Assembly (NCBI RefSeq): GCF_001721645.1
Contig: NZ_CP017141.1
Span: 5,766,001 to 5,830,000 of the forward strand
DNA from: Pedobacter steynii
GTDB lineage: Bacteria > Bacteroidota > Bacteroidia > Sphingobacteriales > Sphingobacteriaceae
Reading direction: 5' to 3'
DNA length: 64,000 nucleotides
Part shown: positions 35,201 to 43,986 of the stretch, in pieces
Layout: every line of letters begins with the position of its first letter
How positions within the stretch are numbered: position 1 is the first letter of the stretch
Program-made: the position numbers and the translations under genes
The notes under the pieces: generated by a model
Seen by the model: the letters and a program-made list of their open reading frames with translations, nothing else
What the model was told of the DNA's origin: nothing
The model's database searches: none

Positions 35201-38200
35201 GCCCTGCGGAATGCAGGAGATTTACTGTTTTTATAGAGCCCTGCAATATCTTTTTGTTGCTCCAGGGCCCTTTTCAGGAATTGCTCCTGCTGCTCTGTCC
35301 CGGTTGCAGTGCTGACCAGGTCAACCATAGGTGTGTGGCTGTTTTTTTGTGCCACCGCTAAAAATATACGTTCCTGATTGCGCTGGATTTTTAAGGTTGG
35401 AATGGCCTGATGAAATGCCTTTGCCGCTTTTAGTCCTTCCTCCGGAGAGGAATATTCTGAGACACTCGTAAAACGGAGATCCGATACCGGATCGTAACCC
35501 AAGCGGTAATTAAACCGCCAGCCATTGGCTACCGGCTCAGTTTTTATAGTAAATTCACGTCTGCGAACCAGTGCTATGATCTGTTGCTGCATTTTCAGCG
35601 CTTCCTCCAGGGTCGCGAATTCAGCATAACAACTGGCCTCCAGCTCCTTGTTGTACACAATGCTGATTTTAAAATTACCCGATTTAGGCGCTATGAGGTA
35701 ATTGGCCTCGTCTGCAGCGATACTGAGGACAAAATAGCAATGCTGGCGTGCTTCCTTAGCCGTTCCAAATTCCCTTTCAGGATAAAGTTTAAAGGTATTG
35801 TCACTGTCCAGCAAATCATAGGTAAACAGATCTGGCTTTCCAATGATGGTATTGTTGATGTCAATCTTGAAAGATTTAACATTCACAAATTTCAATGCCT
35901 CCGGATTCGTTTTATTGAAATATAAGGTACCGATTCCTGACTTCAGCTTTTGATCGGCCTGCCAGTTTTTCGCTTCATTGATTTTTGGGATCAGTGCCTT
36001 TGCCCCGGCTTCTGCTTCCGCAACATTCGCGAATGAAGAGACATATGTTCTAAATATATCTCCATTATAATCAACAAGATGCAAGTTATACTTATAGCTA
36101 CTAATGAACACATCCTCTTCTTGAGCTGTTCCAAGGAACATCCTGCTGAAATTAGCCTTTACGGCATCAGCCTCCTGCGAGCTTTTATATTTTTCGATAA
36201 AAGGAACCACATTCCGATCGTCATACTGCAACTGTAACACATAGGCTTTTTCGTGTGCAAGATACTGGGTTTTCAACTTGTCCGGATTGGATAAAGCGGC
36301 CAATACCCCTTTTGCAGCATCCTCTGCTTCTGCTCTGGAATCGAACTTCTCTCTGAGGGCAAAGAACGTTTCCCCGGCAATTTTAAGGTTAACCAGGTAC
36401 TGTTCATCATATTGCTCTACGACGAAATTACAGAGGCTATGCAACTGCTTGTTGTCGATTCCGCTCAGATATTTCGCCTCCTGCTCAAAGCCGGAAATAT
36501 TGTTGTTATTCCATTTATTTCTAAAGTAATCGTAGCCTTTTCCGCGGTTGGCACTAAGCTCATCATAATTGGAGAGGAATTCCTCTTTCGCCTTAATGGT
36601 CGCTGTGGAACGATCCTGAGCATTGAGTTTACCGAAGGAGAACAAGGCAAAATCTGTAAAGCGTTCGGCAAAGCGGGACAACAGGTGGTCAAGAAAGCTG
36701 TTCCTCCTTTCCGAATACAATTGCTGGTCTTCCACGATCCGCTGCAGGTACCCTTTGGAGGACACAATGTTGAGCTCCAGGTCAAAAGAAACATGATCGG
36801 CATCTTTTATAAAACTACGGTAATTTTCGTCAAACAACCCAACATAAACAACTGAACTTAAGTGCAGTTCTGCCGCTTCAACTGTTTTAAAACTTTTATT
36901 GCTGATCAATGAAAATTCATCTGATGAACTGTTGATGTAGTAATAGATACAGGAAGTACCTTCATTCAAAAAACCATGCTGAAACTGGCGGTTGTACAGG
37001 TCGTCTTTTAGTCCGTTGATGGCGATTTGCTGTCTGGCCATGGATGGGAAAGTATACCCCGAAACTATGGAAGGGTCTACTTCTTTTGTCTGATTCTGGC
37101 TGATCAGTTCCTGCAATTCTGCTTTTGAAATGACGCGGATCAGAATACTGCCCGCTTTCCCCAGTCCATTCTGCTCCCCGGCCCCCATGGCAAAACGAAG
37201 CAGCTGATTCAGTTCAGGCAGGGATTCCAGTTCATTTAGGAAATAAGTTCGCTGCTGATCCTTATCCCCGGAAGAAGACATGGCAAATAAGGACCTGATG
37301 TTTTTTAACTGCGCCAGATAACCGGCCAGTAACTGGTCAAAGAACAACAGGTAGCCCTTCAGCTGCAAGGCCTGGGCTTTCCGATGGCTGGACGCGTCTT
37401 CGGGTAATCCACCCTCGGCAATGCCATATACTCTTGGGAAATCATCCTGTAACAGGAAATACTCATCCAGGTCGCTATGATAAATGCCTTTTGGAATTTC
37501 TTTATCCAGATATGCGGAAGGCGATTGATACAAGACCTTTCCATTATGCGTAAAATTGATGTTCAGCAGCCCTTCATACTTTTTAGCATCAAATTCAAGG
37601 ACCAATCCATTCCTGGTAAACTGAAATCCGGAACAGGCCATAGAAAAATCAGGAATGTGGTTTTCCGGGAGTTTAAACTTCCAGTCTGAATTTGTTTTCA
37701 ACGACTTGTCCTGGCAATTTCTCAATCCAAGGTTGTTTACTTTTTTAACACCCGCGGTGTCCAGAATGACATGGTAAACATCAGAAAGATGGATCTCCTT
37801 TTTTAGTTTAAGCTGCATCAACTCCTCTGTATCAATGAAGCCATGGCTTTCGTTGACATCGTAAGGGCGGCCAGCAAAAATCTCATCTATCGGTTTATTT
37901 TTATCTAACAGCTGCTGCAGTGTGTAAAACTGCGGCGAGGGAGAAAAGAAATCCCTCAGGCGCTGTGTAACACTGAGGTATATTTTTTCCGGATCTGTGC
38001 CTTCTTCCAATTCGATATCTGCACAAACCCCCATCGGAAGTTTACACATCAGGTAGACATCTACAAAATCTTCGCAGAAATTACGGTGTGCCATCAAGGT
38101 GTTTTTTACCTTATCCATGAGCGCATTAAAGTATTGCTTTGCATCGGCTTCCGTCTTGAAATCTGTTGCTGCATTCTTTTCCGGTTCAATGTAAACATGG

Positions 38201-38670
38201 TAAAGGCCATTTAAAAATTCTTCACATTCTCTGTTTGCAGCCGACGTGTGCTGTGTGTCTCTCCCTGTTTTACAAAAATCGTCCTTATCGGTAGCCGGAC
38301 TGAGCCAGGCATTTTTTACCCCATCAATATCGATCAGTAATTTGCGGTAATCAATGATGGTTAATGGATTACAGGCCAGAATCTGAGCAGGACTAAAGAA
38401 ATTATCATCTTTCCCCGTTGCCGAAGGATTGCGTGTAAAAATATCCTTCGCAGGTAAGTTTGTGCGGTAGCCTAAATCCAGAAGTGAATAACAAAGGACT
38501 TCTAATATGGTAATTCCGGGATCATGCACATTATGGTCCGTCCAGATTTTCCCCGACAGCTGCCCCAGGTATTCAATCCCTTCCTTCCGTAATTTCTCAA
38601 AATCGAGGTACTCCGGAAAACCAGAATTGTTCTTGCTAATCACTTTGATATTTTGTTCCTCGTTTGCCAT
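32227..38670 (-). CDS. Giant eCIS baseplate wedge protein (Afp12-like) with internal repeats
   Basis: 2147 aa. The N-terminal 130 residues hold the baseplate-J/gp6-type motif WTDHNVHDPGITILEVLCYS and the following structural region, also seen in Afp12-like proteins. Between about residues 570 and 1270 at least eight stretches share one pattern, a beta-strand pair ending Y.L or F.L, a turn, then Y/F.S..EA and a short helix, reminiscent of DUF1508/YegP modules. The last 600 residues are cysteine-rich (CSCEEQ, CRENYWCGEEKRHC, CDTCMPCG). The extra modules make it far longer than usual and could reach outward from the baseplate, perhaps taking over target binding because no tail-fibre gene is present; that is inference. 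It is two bases from the upstream gene. Confidence 0.8.
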   Translation of the reverse strand: MANEEQNIKVISKNNSGFPEYLDFEKLRKEGIEYLGQLSGKIWTDHNVHDPGITILEVLCYSLLDLGYRTNLPAKDIFTRNPSATGKDDNFFSPAQILACNPLTIIDYRKLLIDIDGVKNAWLSPATDKDDFCKTGRDTQHTSAANRECEEFLNGLYHVYIEPEKNAATDFKTEADAKQYFNALMDKVKNTLMAHRNFCEDFVDVYLMCKLPMGVCADIELEEGTDPEKIYLSVTQRLRDFFSPSPQFYTLQQLLDKNKPIDEIFAGRPYDVNESHGFIDTEELMQLKLKKEIHLSDVYHVILDTAGVKKVNNLGLRNCQDKSLKTNSDWKFKLPENHIPDFSMACSGFQFTRNGLVLEFDAKKYEGLLNINFTHNGKVLYQSPSAYLDKEIPKGIYHSDLDEYFLLQDDFPRVYGIAEGGLPEDASSHRKAQALQLKGYLLFFDQLLAGYLAQLKNIRSLFAMSSSGDKDQQRTYFLNELESLPELNQLLRFAMGAGEQNGLGKAGSILIRVISKAELQELISQNQTKEVDPSIVSGYTFPSMARQQIAINGLKDDLYNRQFQHGFLNEGTSCIYYYINSSSDEFSLISNKSFKTVEAAELHLSSVVYVGLFDENYRSFIKDADHVSFDLELNIVSSKGYLQRIVEDQQLYSERRNSFLDHLLSRFAERFTDFALFSFGKLNAQDRSTATIKAKEEFLSNYDELSANRGKGYDYFRNKWNNNNISGFEQEAKYLSGIDNKQLHSLCNFVVEQYDEQYLVNLKIAGETFFALREKFDSRAEAEDAAKGVLAALSNPDKLKTQYLAHEKAYVLQLQYDDRNVVPFIEKYKSSQEADAVKANFSRMFLGTAQEEDVFISSYKYNLHLVDYNGDIFRTYVSSFANVAEAEAGAKALIPKINEAKNWQADQKLKSGIGTLYFNKTNPEALKFVNVKSFKIDINNTIIGKPDLFTYDLLDSDNTFKLYPEREFGTAKEARQHCYFVLSIAADEANYLIAPKSGNFKISIVYNKELEASCYAEFATLEEALKMQQQIIALVRRREFTIKTEPVANGWRFNYRLGYDPVSDLRFTSVSEYSSPEEGLKAAKAFHQAIPTLKIQRNQERIFLAVAQKNSHTPMVDLVSTATGTEQQEQFLKRALEQQKDIAGLYKNSKSPAFRRAVEVDESNGEGRYVYRLVDKDNVLAFYLDRYADKEQAGLGRRKLARTLRRNLKYLQLCLGGDIVHEISVGSSKAPLYRYQLKAHNYWYTSTELNGQEMVLFESWRAYASKELAIQAFEENYFSILELATDQNSYANQISLEEPPATISQLPANQTAIVFIPIATQKEIESQAGGASLREVMINLIKTYPIKRVEYGSEAFGQLFCEVVDSTKNDPCKTGKPRKQVYYFSTYSNPKDPGEWQSMKYYDSPEATMKDFIFFISLLRFSGNLYVDCDLCDQQKGPFYRIYLREVLAESSIRFIDEATAWGKEGVEKFICAVQSGRGFHNYQRREDCCYTFYLNCGEDLVVHPCVYDTAKKRNEVLNEIYRQFNAILEKQSYGLKAEGQTLLWLDEGGQPFALQRLDNEDASCDALMEVLDRIGAADSIYTEESGLLFLKDSSGKVILQSYTKDYGLARWKATLTAFVYFFPLVKSKDEKTGRNRFGIELRFPGFSSCEEEEKGKDPCSCEEQRQLEEPRSYTAWRSPCTYASCEEALRVLAEVRRLLGIFENYQGVFDCECNSFGIALHFNLQETRPGTHTHELKGLNRITGSRIAFNPQCYESAQMACSAVARTKKLSNAEGLHVAEHILLRPRCPGDCECRENYWCGEEKRHCGYKWLADDEDPCSEEKDVCFIPGSDPYSFIATVVLPAWPERFRTASGRMLMEDLLYRLAPAHVMLRILWLAPHDFCCFESKYKNWHLWLAGKQGCKMDFSVCDFLDLLFRRNYECLKDCDTCMPCGSDRPEQTPCFKETKVEKDPNAFLNQVNRTFCWRTLQCEEYEFIPCETDRKQIVENIPQPVITVADRNVFRAKRVEAYRTSTDHIAEKLKKNKLVTDVQAFLQEKIPTIPQFEAIVTAIIQNKKSSGKEVAALNRHQVLHLLENVTGYALDHLFFKKGKAAGLELLNPAFEKMRKAKIDVAAIFNHWDGLELKKYLPNLHIEEIKTVFTGTNRK

Positions 38671-38672
38671 AA

Positions 38673-41600
38673 TTATGCGTTGGGCCGAAAATTGATTTGA
38701 TCCTTACAATAATCTCCAATTGGAACAGGTCTGTTATGACATGGCGGATACTCTTTGCTGTTTCCCCAGTTTTCACAATCCTGCTGCAAAATGCACACAT
38801 CAATATCGCCGGCTATCAGAATAGACCGCGGACTGATCGGGCAGATTGACTTTTGTTCAGCATTCACAATTGCCCCCACATCTTCCTCATGCTGCATTTT
38901 TAATTCCATGATATAATCCAGGTAATCGCGCGTTTCCAGGAAGCCCACCAGATCAGATTGGTTGATACACTGTCCGAAGCTGAGTTTATCATATTCACCT
39001 ATTGCCCATGGAGCCAGAAACGTTCTCAGGTCCTGTCTCAGTTTTTCTTTATAAAAGTTCTCATCCTTGCCGGGATTGAGTTTTACTTTCAAACAAAAGT
39101 TGACCTTTTCATACCTTGGGTTCATCACCCTCAGTCTTGCAAAAGGAGAATTCCGTTGTTTCAGGTAGGCCTGTATTTCTTCCAGCAGGCTCACCGGAAC
39201 TCTGGGTTCAAACTGCTGAGCCGCCTTTAACTGGTTGAGGTCAGGGATGACCGCCAGCAATACATATCCGGGTGCCATCGGCATATCGTTCAAATACCGG
39301 TGTGCATTTAAGGCGAAGCTATGGTTAATACACTTCACCTTAAATAACTGAGGAAAAGCCTCTAAAGCCAATCTTTCGTAATCAAATTTCTGAATCGCCC
39401 GGCCTTTATGCCGCAGCAATTCACTGACACGGGTATAAAAATGACCTTCGCCTTCGGATACCCTTCCGGCAAAAGAATCGAAAGGCTGACTTAGTTTTTT
39501 AACCGAAGCATCTGCCTCGTTCAATTTACTCAGTGCGCCTGAAGGCAAAGGCTGAGCCAGCCTAAGTTTATCGTTCGCATCCGCATTGGTAAAGGTTGCC
39601 CGGATGGCCTGAGTATAGATCGCCATGGTTTCACTCACCGATTTACTGCTGTAAGGAATGGCCACTTTTATCCAATGTAATCCTTTTGGAAGGATGGTAT
39701 TCTCTTTACTCATATTGGCGGGCAGAGCGAATTTGATGATGCCTGAAGTAGTGAGCTCATCCGTATCATCTTCCAACACTTCAAAGCCTTTACGTAAAGT
39801 TTTCCATGAGTTATTTTCCAGGTAATACCATTGTACCTCTACTCTTTCAGATTCTGAATCTGCCGTAGCTTCTGCCAGCTGGAAAAGCATGTTCAGGTTG
39901 CTGCCTGGTTGCAGGTCTTTAAGACCGATAAAGAGCGTACCTTCTTCGCAGAACGTTGGAAAAAGTGCCGGCTGCAATTCCAGTTCCTCTGGCTTATAAG
40001 TATGCTGATAAGGATAAAGGTGAATCAGGTCAATGTCTTTAATTGTTGCTGTGGCGGTATAATCCAGTGCGATATTTTTTAATACAGGTGTCCAGGGTTC
40101 TGCAGGAATTACGGCCTGAAACTGGTCATTACCTGCAATGATCGTGCTGATTGCGGCGATTTGGTTTTTTAAAGCCGTCACATCCCCGGTCAGGTTTTTA
40201 TCGGTCAGGTGCAGGAAGCTTGGTGCATATACGATTTCCCGAATCTCTTCCGCATTAGGATCGTTGATCGGGCCGTCTCCATGAGGGCCGATTTTCGAAA
40301 TGATCCCATCGGGGTTATCATTTACGCGGCTTTCCACCCGGTTTGCGGTTACACCAGCCGCAAGCAAATCGTTTTTAATGTCGTTGGTGCTAAATACGAT
40401 CAGGTTGCCATTATTGATGTCGTAATAGATCGCGTCTTCCAGCTTGTCGTCTTTAGGCCTTCCCAAAGCCATCATTTGCCGGGCAAGTACATAGGAATAT
40501 ACCTTATGACAAAAATCCTGATTCTGCAGGTTCAGGCGGATAAAGCCATTAAAGCTATCCACACCGTATTTTACAAATGGTTGATTGTCTACCACAAATT
40601 TCTGATCCAGGTCAAAAAAGGAATTCTCGAGATGAATTGTCTGCTGAAAAGGATTGGCAGGCGTACAACTGCTGAATTTACCGTCGTTCGCAAACAACCT
40701 CCTGTCCTGATATTTCTGGCTTAAGATCTCTACTTCTACCGTAGTAGCATTGTTGTGTGTTTTCTCTCCCTTCCATTTTCCATCTTCAAGAATGGAAAGG
40801 TTGATCAGGAATTTATTGACATCCAGTCCGAATAAAGCCCCATCTTTTAAATAGCCTTTATAATAATCCCTGAAATCGGTGGGTTTATCCTTCCAATCCA
40901 GGTTAATGTAAATGTTGTCCCATTTTTTTCCGAACACCTCCTTACTCCCAATATAAAAATTAGGGCCTATCAGGTTGGCGCTGGTCGAAAAAGGAGGATT
41001 CAAAGGATTCTTAATGTCAAAATCGATCACTTCCGGTCTCGTTCCAAATGGATAAACCGGTCCATTTACGTTCTGTACACTTTCATCATTTTGCACAATG
41101 AAATTCTTCATCCCGCAAACCTGAACATGGATTTTGGTCTGGTCATCCGCCGCGATTTTCACATTTCTAAAGAAATGATATAAGGAAACCTGTTGGAATT
41201 GCTCTTTTGCTTTCTTTTCACAACACTCCTCCTGGCTGCTCCATTGTACGTCCTGTTTCCATTTGACCTTATCGTTCAATTCAATTTTAACCAGGGGCAT
41301 GGTGGTATCGAAATCTTCCTTCAATGCTTCTGCATTGTAAAAGGTAATTGCCTTTTGTTCCGGCAATAAGGTAGCAGTGATGTTGATCTTAAACGCCCCA
41401 TCAGCACCTAAATTCAGGGGACTGAGCTTGATGAGCGGAACTTCTGCCGGACTGATCCATTCTTTTTCTCCGCTAAAAAGAACGTTTAATGCCTTGCCTG
41501 GTTTAAAAATTTCCGCCAGCATCGTCCTTTCTTCCACATCAGGAACGGCCTTAAAAAACTCGGCTTCGGTTAATGTTTTTTCAAACAATAAGGTGTCCAC

Positions 41601-43244
41601 AGGACAATAGCATAACTTTTCTTTACCTGGGATGGGATCCTTAATCAGGATCTGATCCAGTGCAACCTTCAGTTCCTTGCTGATGCCTTTCTTCCATGCT
41701 GCAGCAATCAAGTCCCGGTTTACCTCATAATACACCTGGTTCAACGCTGCCCTCACCTTGTGGTATAAAGCCGTTGCGGCAAAGAAATGAGGAGATTTAC
41801 TTTTTGAATTCTTTCCTGCTCCGGTTCCCGGACTCGGATGTTCCTCACAGCATGGATTTCCCTTAGCGGTTTCTGTCATCAGGAAACTACAGCAGTCATC
41901 CAGCAGCTTACAGGAGAGTGTAATGTTGACCGTCCGGGTTCCTTCATTTAACAGTAAAACCGGAGAAGCGAGTATAAAACCCAGCCGCGCATTGGGGTAA
42001 GGTTTTACAAATTTATGCTCCGGATCGGTGTATTTGCTGTATTGCGCACCTAATGTTGGCCAGCTGGCCGGCACATCGTCTTTGAAGGCTTTGGTCAAGC
42101 CATCTGCCATGGTTGCATCAGGTGCAATATATAACCCTTCCACAAAGGTATCGTCACCATGGATCTGGTTATTGAGAAACAAGGTCCTTTGATCGGCGAC
42201 CTGCGTTTTGTTGACTACAATTTCTTCATCAAGGGCAAACAGAATCTCTGTTTTATTACTATCCTTACCGTCTTTCACCAGTAAGCCTTTTTTTAAGAGG
42301 TAGTTATCCAGCTGATTCTGGATTTCAAACACAAGGTGCGCCTGATCCGGCTTTGCTCCTTTGGGTTTGAGGGCTAAAACCTCCTTATAAAAGAAGTCCA
42401 GGTGTTTTTTACTGAAGGAATTCAGGTCTGACTGAAGGTGTTGAAACAGCTTTAAAAAGGAGAACAACAGCGCCAGGTGCGGAGTATGTTTTTCTTTAAG
42501 TTCTTCTTTCAAGGGGAAGAAACTTTGCTCCATACTCAAATCGGCAGTACCTTCAATGAGCTGTATGGCATCCAGAAATGAAGCAACCAAACCCACCATT
42601 TCATCACGGAGTGCAATTAAGCGTTTCCGTTTGGTCGTTCCTTTGGCTGCAAATGCATCAGGATCAAAATTGGCATAAGTATCGGTAATGTCCAGGTCCC
42701 AAACCTCATTGTCCAGCAGCTCATTAAAATTCAGCGCTTTAAGATGATACCACTTTACCCCGGCATTTAAATGGATAATAAATACTTTAAGCGGGTCAGT
42801 CAGCTTGTCTTTAATCAATTTATCCAGCAAGAGTTCTATCGGCAGGCCACTGTTCCTGAATTTTGTACTCCAGGTATTCAGCGGTCTGATTACAGTATGG
42901 TAAATGTAGTTAAACAGCAATTGCAGGCTCGCTTTTCCTGGTCTTTGATCGAACAGGTTATTATAAAAGGCAAGTTTATCGTTCACCTTATTGCGGTCGT
43001 ACTTTAAAATCGCGCTCAAGGTAAAAGGCAGGCTCGACTGAAAAAATGGCTGCCAGTCCGTCACCTTCATCTGTGGATCATAATAATTGATGTGTCTTGA
43101 CAACTGCACAAAATAATCCAGCAGGTCTGCTAAGCTTCTGCCATCTATTTTTGCAGCCCCAGACAACAGGTCGTCCATCACCCGCTGACGCTGGCTTACA
43201 CCTGGATCATTCTGGAAAGGATGTATAACTGAGCTGCATTCCAT
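38673..43244 (-). CDS. eCIS baseplate J-like protein (Afp11-like)
   Basis: 1523 aa. The C-terminal 300 residues match the baseplate-J type (YTRVSELLRHKGRAIQKFDYERLALEAFPQLFKVKC and RVSEGEGHFYTRVSE), with the wedge arms ahead of it. Two pairs of adjacent cysteines (about C455-C475 region, KGNPCCEEH, and SQEECCEKK) add to the cysteine-rich character seen elsewhere in this locus. The protein builds the baseplate wedge around the hub together with its 2147-aa partner. It abuts the gp25 gene with no gap. Confidence 0.85.
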   Translation of the reverse strand: MECSSVIHPFQNDPGVSQRQRVMDDLLSGAAKIDGRSLADLLDYFVQLSRHINYYDPQMKVTDWQPFFQSSLPFTLSAILKYDRNKVNDKLAFYNNLFDQRPGKASLQLLFNYIYHTVIRPLNTWSTKFRNSGLPIELLLDKLIKDKLTDPLKVFIIHLNAGVKWYHLKALNFNELLDNEVWDLDITDTYANFDPDAFAAKGTTKRKRLIALRDEMVGLVASFLDAIQLIEGTADLSMEQSFFPLKEELKEKHTPHLALLFSFLKLFQHLQSDLNSFSKKHLDFFYKEVLALKPKGAKPDQAHLVFEIQNQLDNYLLKKGLLVKDGKDSNKTEILFALDEEIVVNKTQVADQRTLFLNNQIHGDDTFVEGLYIAPDATMADGLTKAFKDDVPASWPTLGAQYSKYTDPEHKFVKPYPNARLGFILASPVLLLNEGTRTVNITLSCKLLDDCCSFLMTETAKGNPCCEEHPSPGTGAGKNSKSKSPHFFAATALYHKVRAALNQVYYEVNRDLIAAAWKKGISKELKVALDQILIKDPIPGKEKLCYCPVDTLLFEKTLTEAEFFKAVPDVEERTMLAEIFKPGKALNVLFSGEKEWISPAEVPLIKLSPLNLGADGAFKINITATLLPEQKAITFYNAEALKEDFDTTMPLVKIELNDKVKWKQDVQWSSQEECCEKKAKEQFQQVSLYHFFRNVKIAADDQTKIHVQVCGMKNFIVQNDESVQNVNGPVYPFGTRPEVIDFDIKNPLNPPFSTSANLIGPNFYIGSKEVFGKKWDNIYINLDWKDKPTDFRDYYKGYLKDGALFGLDVNKFLINLSILEDGKWKGEKTHNNATTVEVEILSQKYQDRRLFANDGKFSSCTPANPFQQTIHLENSFFDLDQKFVVDNQPFVKYGVDSFNGFIRLNLQNQDFCHKVYSYVLARQMMALGRPKDDKLEDAIYYDINNGNLIVFSTNDIKNDLLAAGVTANRVESRVNDNPDGIISKIGPHGDGPINDPNAEEIREIVYAPSFLHLTDKNLTGDVTALKNQIAAISTIIAGNDQFQAVIPAEPWTPVLKNIALDYTATATIKDIDLIHLYPYQHTYKPEELELQPALFPTFCEEGTLFIGLKDLQPGSNLNMLFQLAEATADSESERVEVQWYYLENNSWKTLRKGFEVLEDDTDELTTSGIIKFALPANMSKENTILPKGLHWIKVAIPYSSKSVSETMAIYTQAIRATFTNADANDKLRLAQPLPSGALSKLNEADASVKKLSQPFDSFAGRVSEGEGHFYTRVSELLRHKGRAIQKFDYERLALEAFPQLFKVKCINHSFALNAHRYLNDMPMAPGYVLLAVIPDLNQLKAAQQFEPRVPVSLLEEIQAYLKQRNSPFARLRVMNPRYEKVNFCLKVKLNPGKDENFYKEKLRQDLRTFLAPWAIGEYDKLSFGQCINQSDLVGFLETRDYLDYIMELKMQHEEDVGAIVNAEQKSICPISPRSILIAGDIDVCILQQDCENWGNSKEYPPCHNRPVPIGDYCKDQINFRPNA

Positions 43245-43670
43245 CTATATAGGCTTTAATGCTTCATTTTTATAATAATCATATACATAATTGAACCTCG
43301 AATTGGTGCCCGGTATGGAATATTCCACACTGATGGTAAAGCGCCCTTCAATGAGGTCAAAAGAATCACTCGCCGTCACTTCTATTCTCTCCGCTTTAAT
43401 CCGGGGCTCATAAAACAGGATTGCATTGCTTACCCGGTCTTTGAGGTAACCGATCATCGAACTGTTTAAGGCCTCGAACACATAGTCGTTAAGGTCACAT
43501 CCATATTGTGGTTGCATCACTCTTTCCCCGAGCGAGGTAGAAAGCAGGATATTTAAACTCTGCTCAATATCTTCCGCTCCGCTGACCATTTCCGCAGCTC
43601 CTGATTCCGGGTTAAACTCCGGAGGAAAAGACCATCCGGTTCCAAGAAATGATTTAAAAGAATTGTCCAT
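43245..43670 (-). CDS. eCIS baseplate gp25-like protein (Afp9-like)
   Basis: 141 aa, normal length. It belongs to the gpW/gp25 family: ILLSTSLGERVMQPQYGCDLNDYVFEALN is the conserved stretch, containing the EPR-type motif near FYEPRIKAERIEV. It nucleates the sheath at the baseplate by adding a strand to the first sheath ring. It sits between the PAAR gene (14 bases) and the baseplate-J gene (adjacent). Confidence 0.94.
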   Translation of the reverse strand: MDNSFKSFLGTGWSFPPEFNPESGAAEMVSGAEDIEQSLNILLSTSLGERVMQPQYGCDLNDYVFEALNSSMIGYLKDRVSNAILFYEPRIKAERIEVTASDSFDLIEGRFTISVEYSIPGTNSRFNYVYDYYKNEALKPI

Positions 43671-43684
43671 ATCTGCTGTTTTAT

Positions 43685-43975
43685 TTAACCTCCAATTTGT
43701 ACAGTTGGTAATCCCGCTACAATTACACCACCATGTGCCGTCAGATCTCCCTGCCTTGCTGCAGGTCTGCCTCCAATCAGCACCGTTGCCGATCCTTTCA
43801 CAATGGAATCAGGCGGGCCGGTGCAAATGAGCAGATCGCCAACGACAGCTGCCGGCATACTTCCGATCAAAACCGTTGGCACACAAGGTCCCGAGACCGG
43901 GCCACCTACATGTGGTACTACCCCCGTTACCATCGGACAAACGTGCATATCGCTGATTCTTGCTGCTGAAGGCAT
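43685..43975 (-). CDS. PAAR-domain tip protein (Afp10-like)
   Basis: 96 aa, made entirely of a PAAR domain (ARISDMHVCPM, GPVSGPCVPTVLIGSMPAAVVGDLLICTGPPD, GSATVLIGGRPAARQGDLTAHGG). The conserved histidines and cysteine (H11, C13, C48 region, H82-type position) hold the metal that sharpens the spike tip. There is no extension, so it carries no fused toxin. Next to the VgrG-like spike gene, 11 bases away. Confidence 0.95.
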   Translation of the reverse strand: MPSAARISDMHVCPMVTGVVPHVGGPVSGPCVPTVLIGSMPAAVVGDLLICTGPPDSIVKGSATVLIGGRPAARQGDLTAHGGVIVAGLPTVQIGG

Positions 43976-43986
43976 AATTCTATCTG

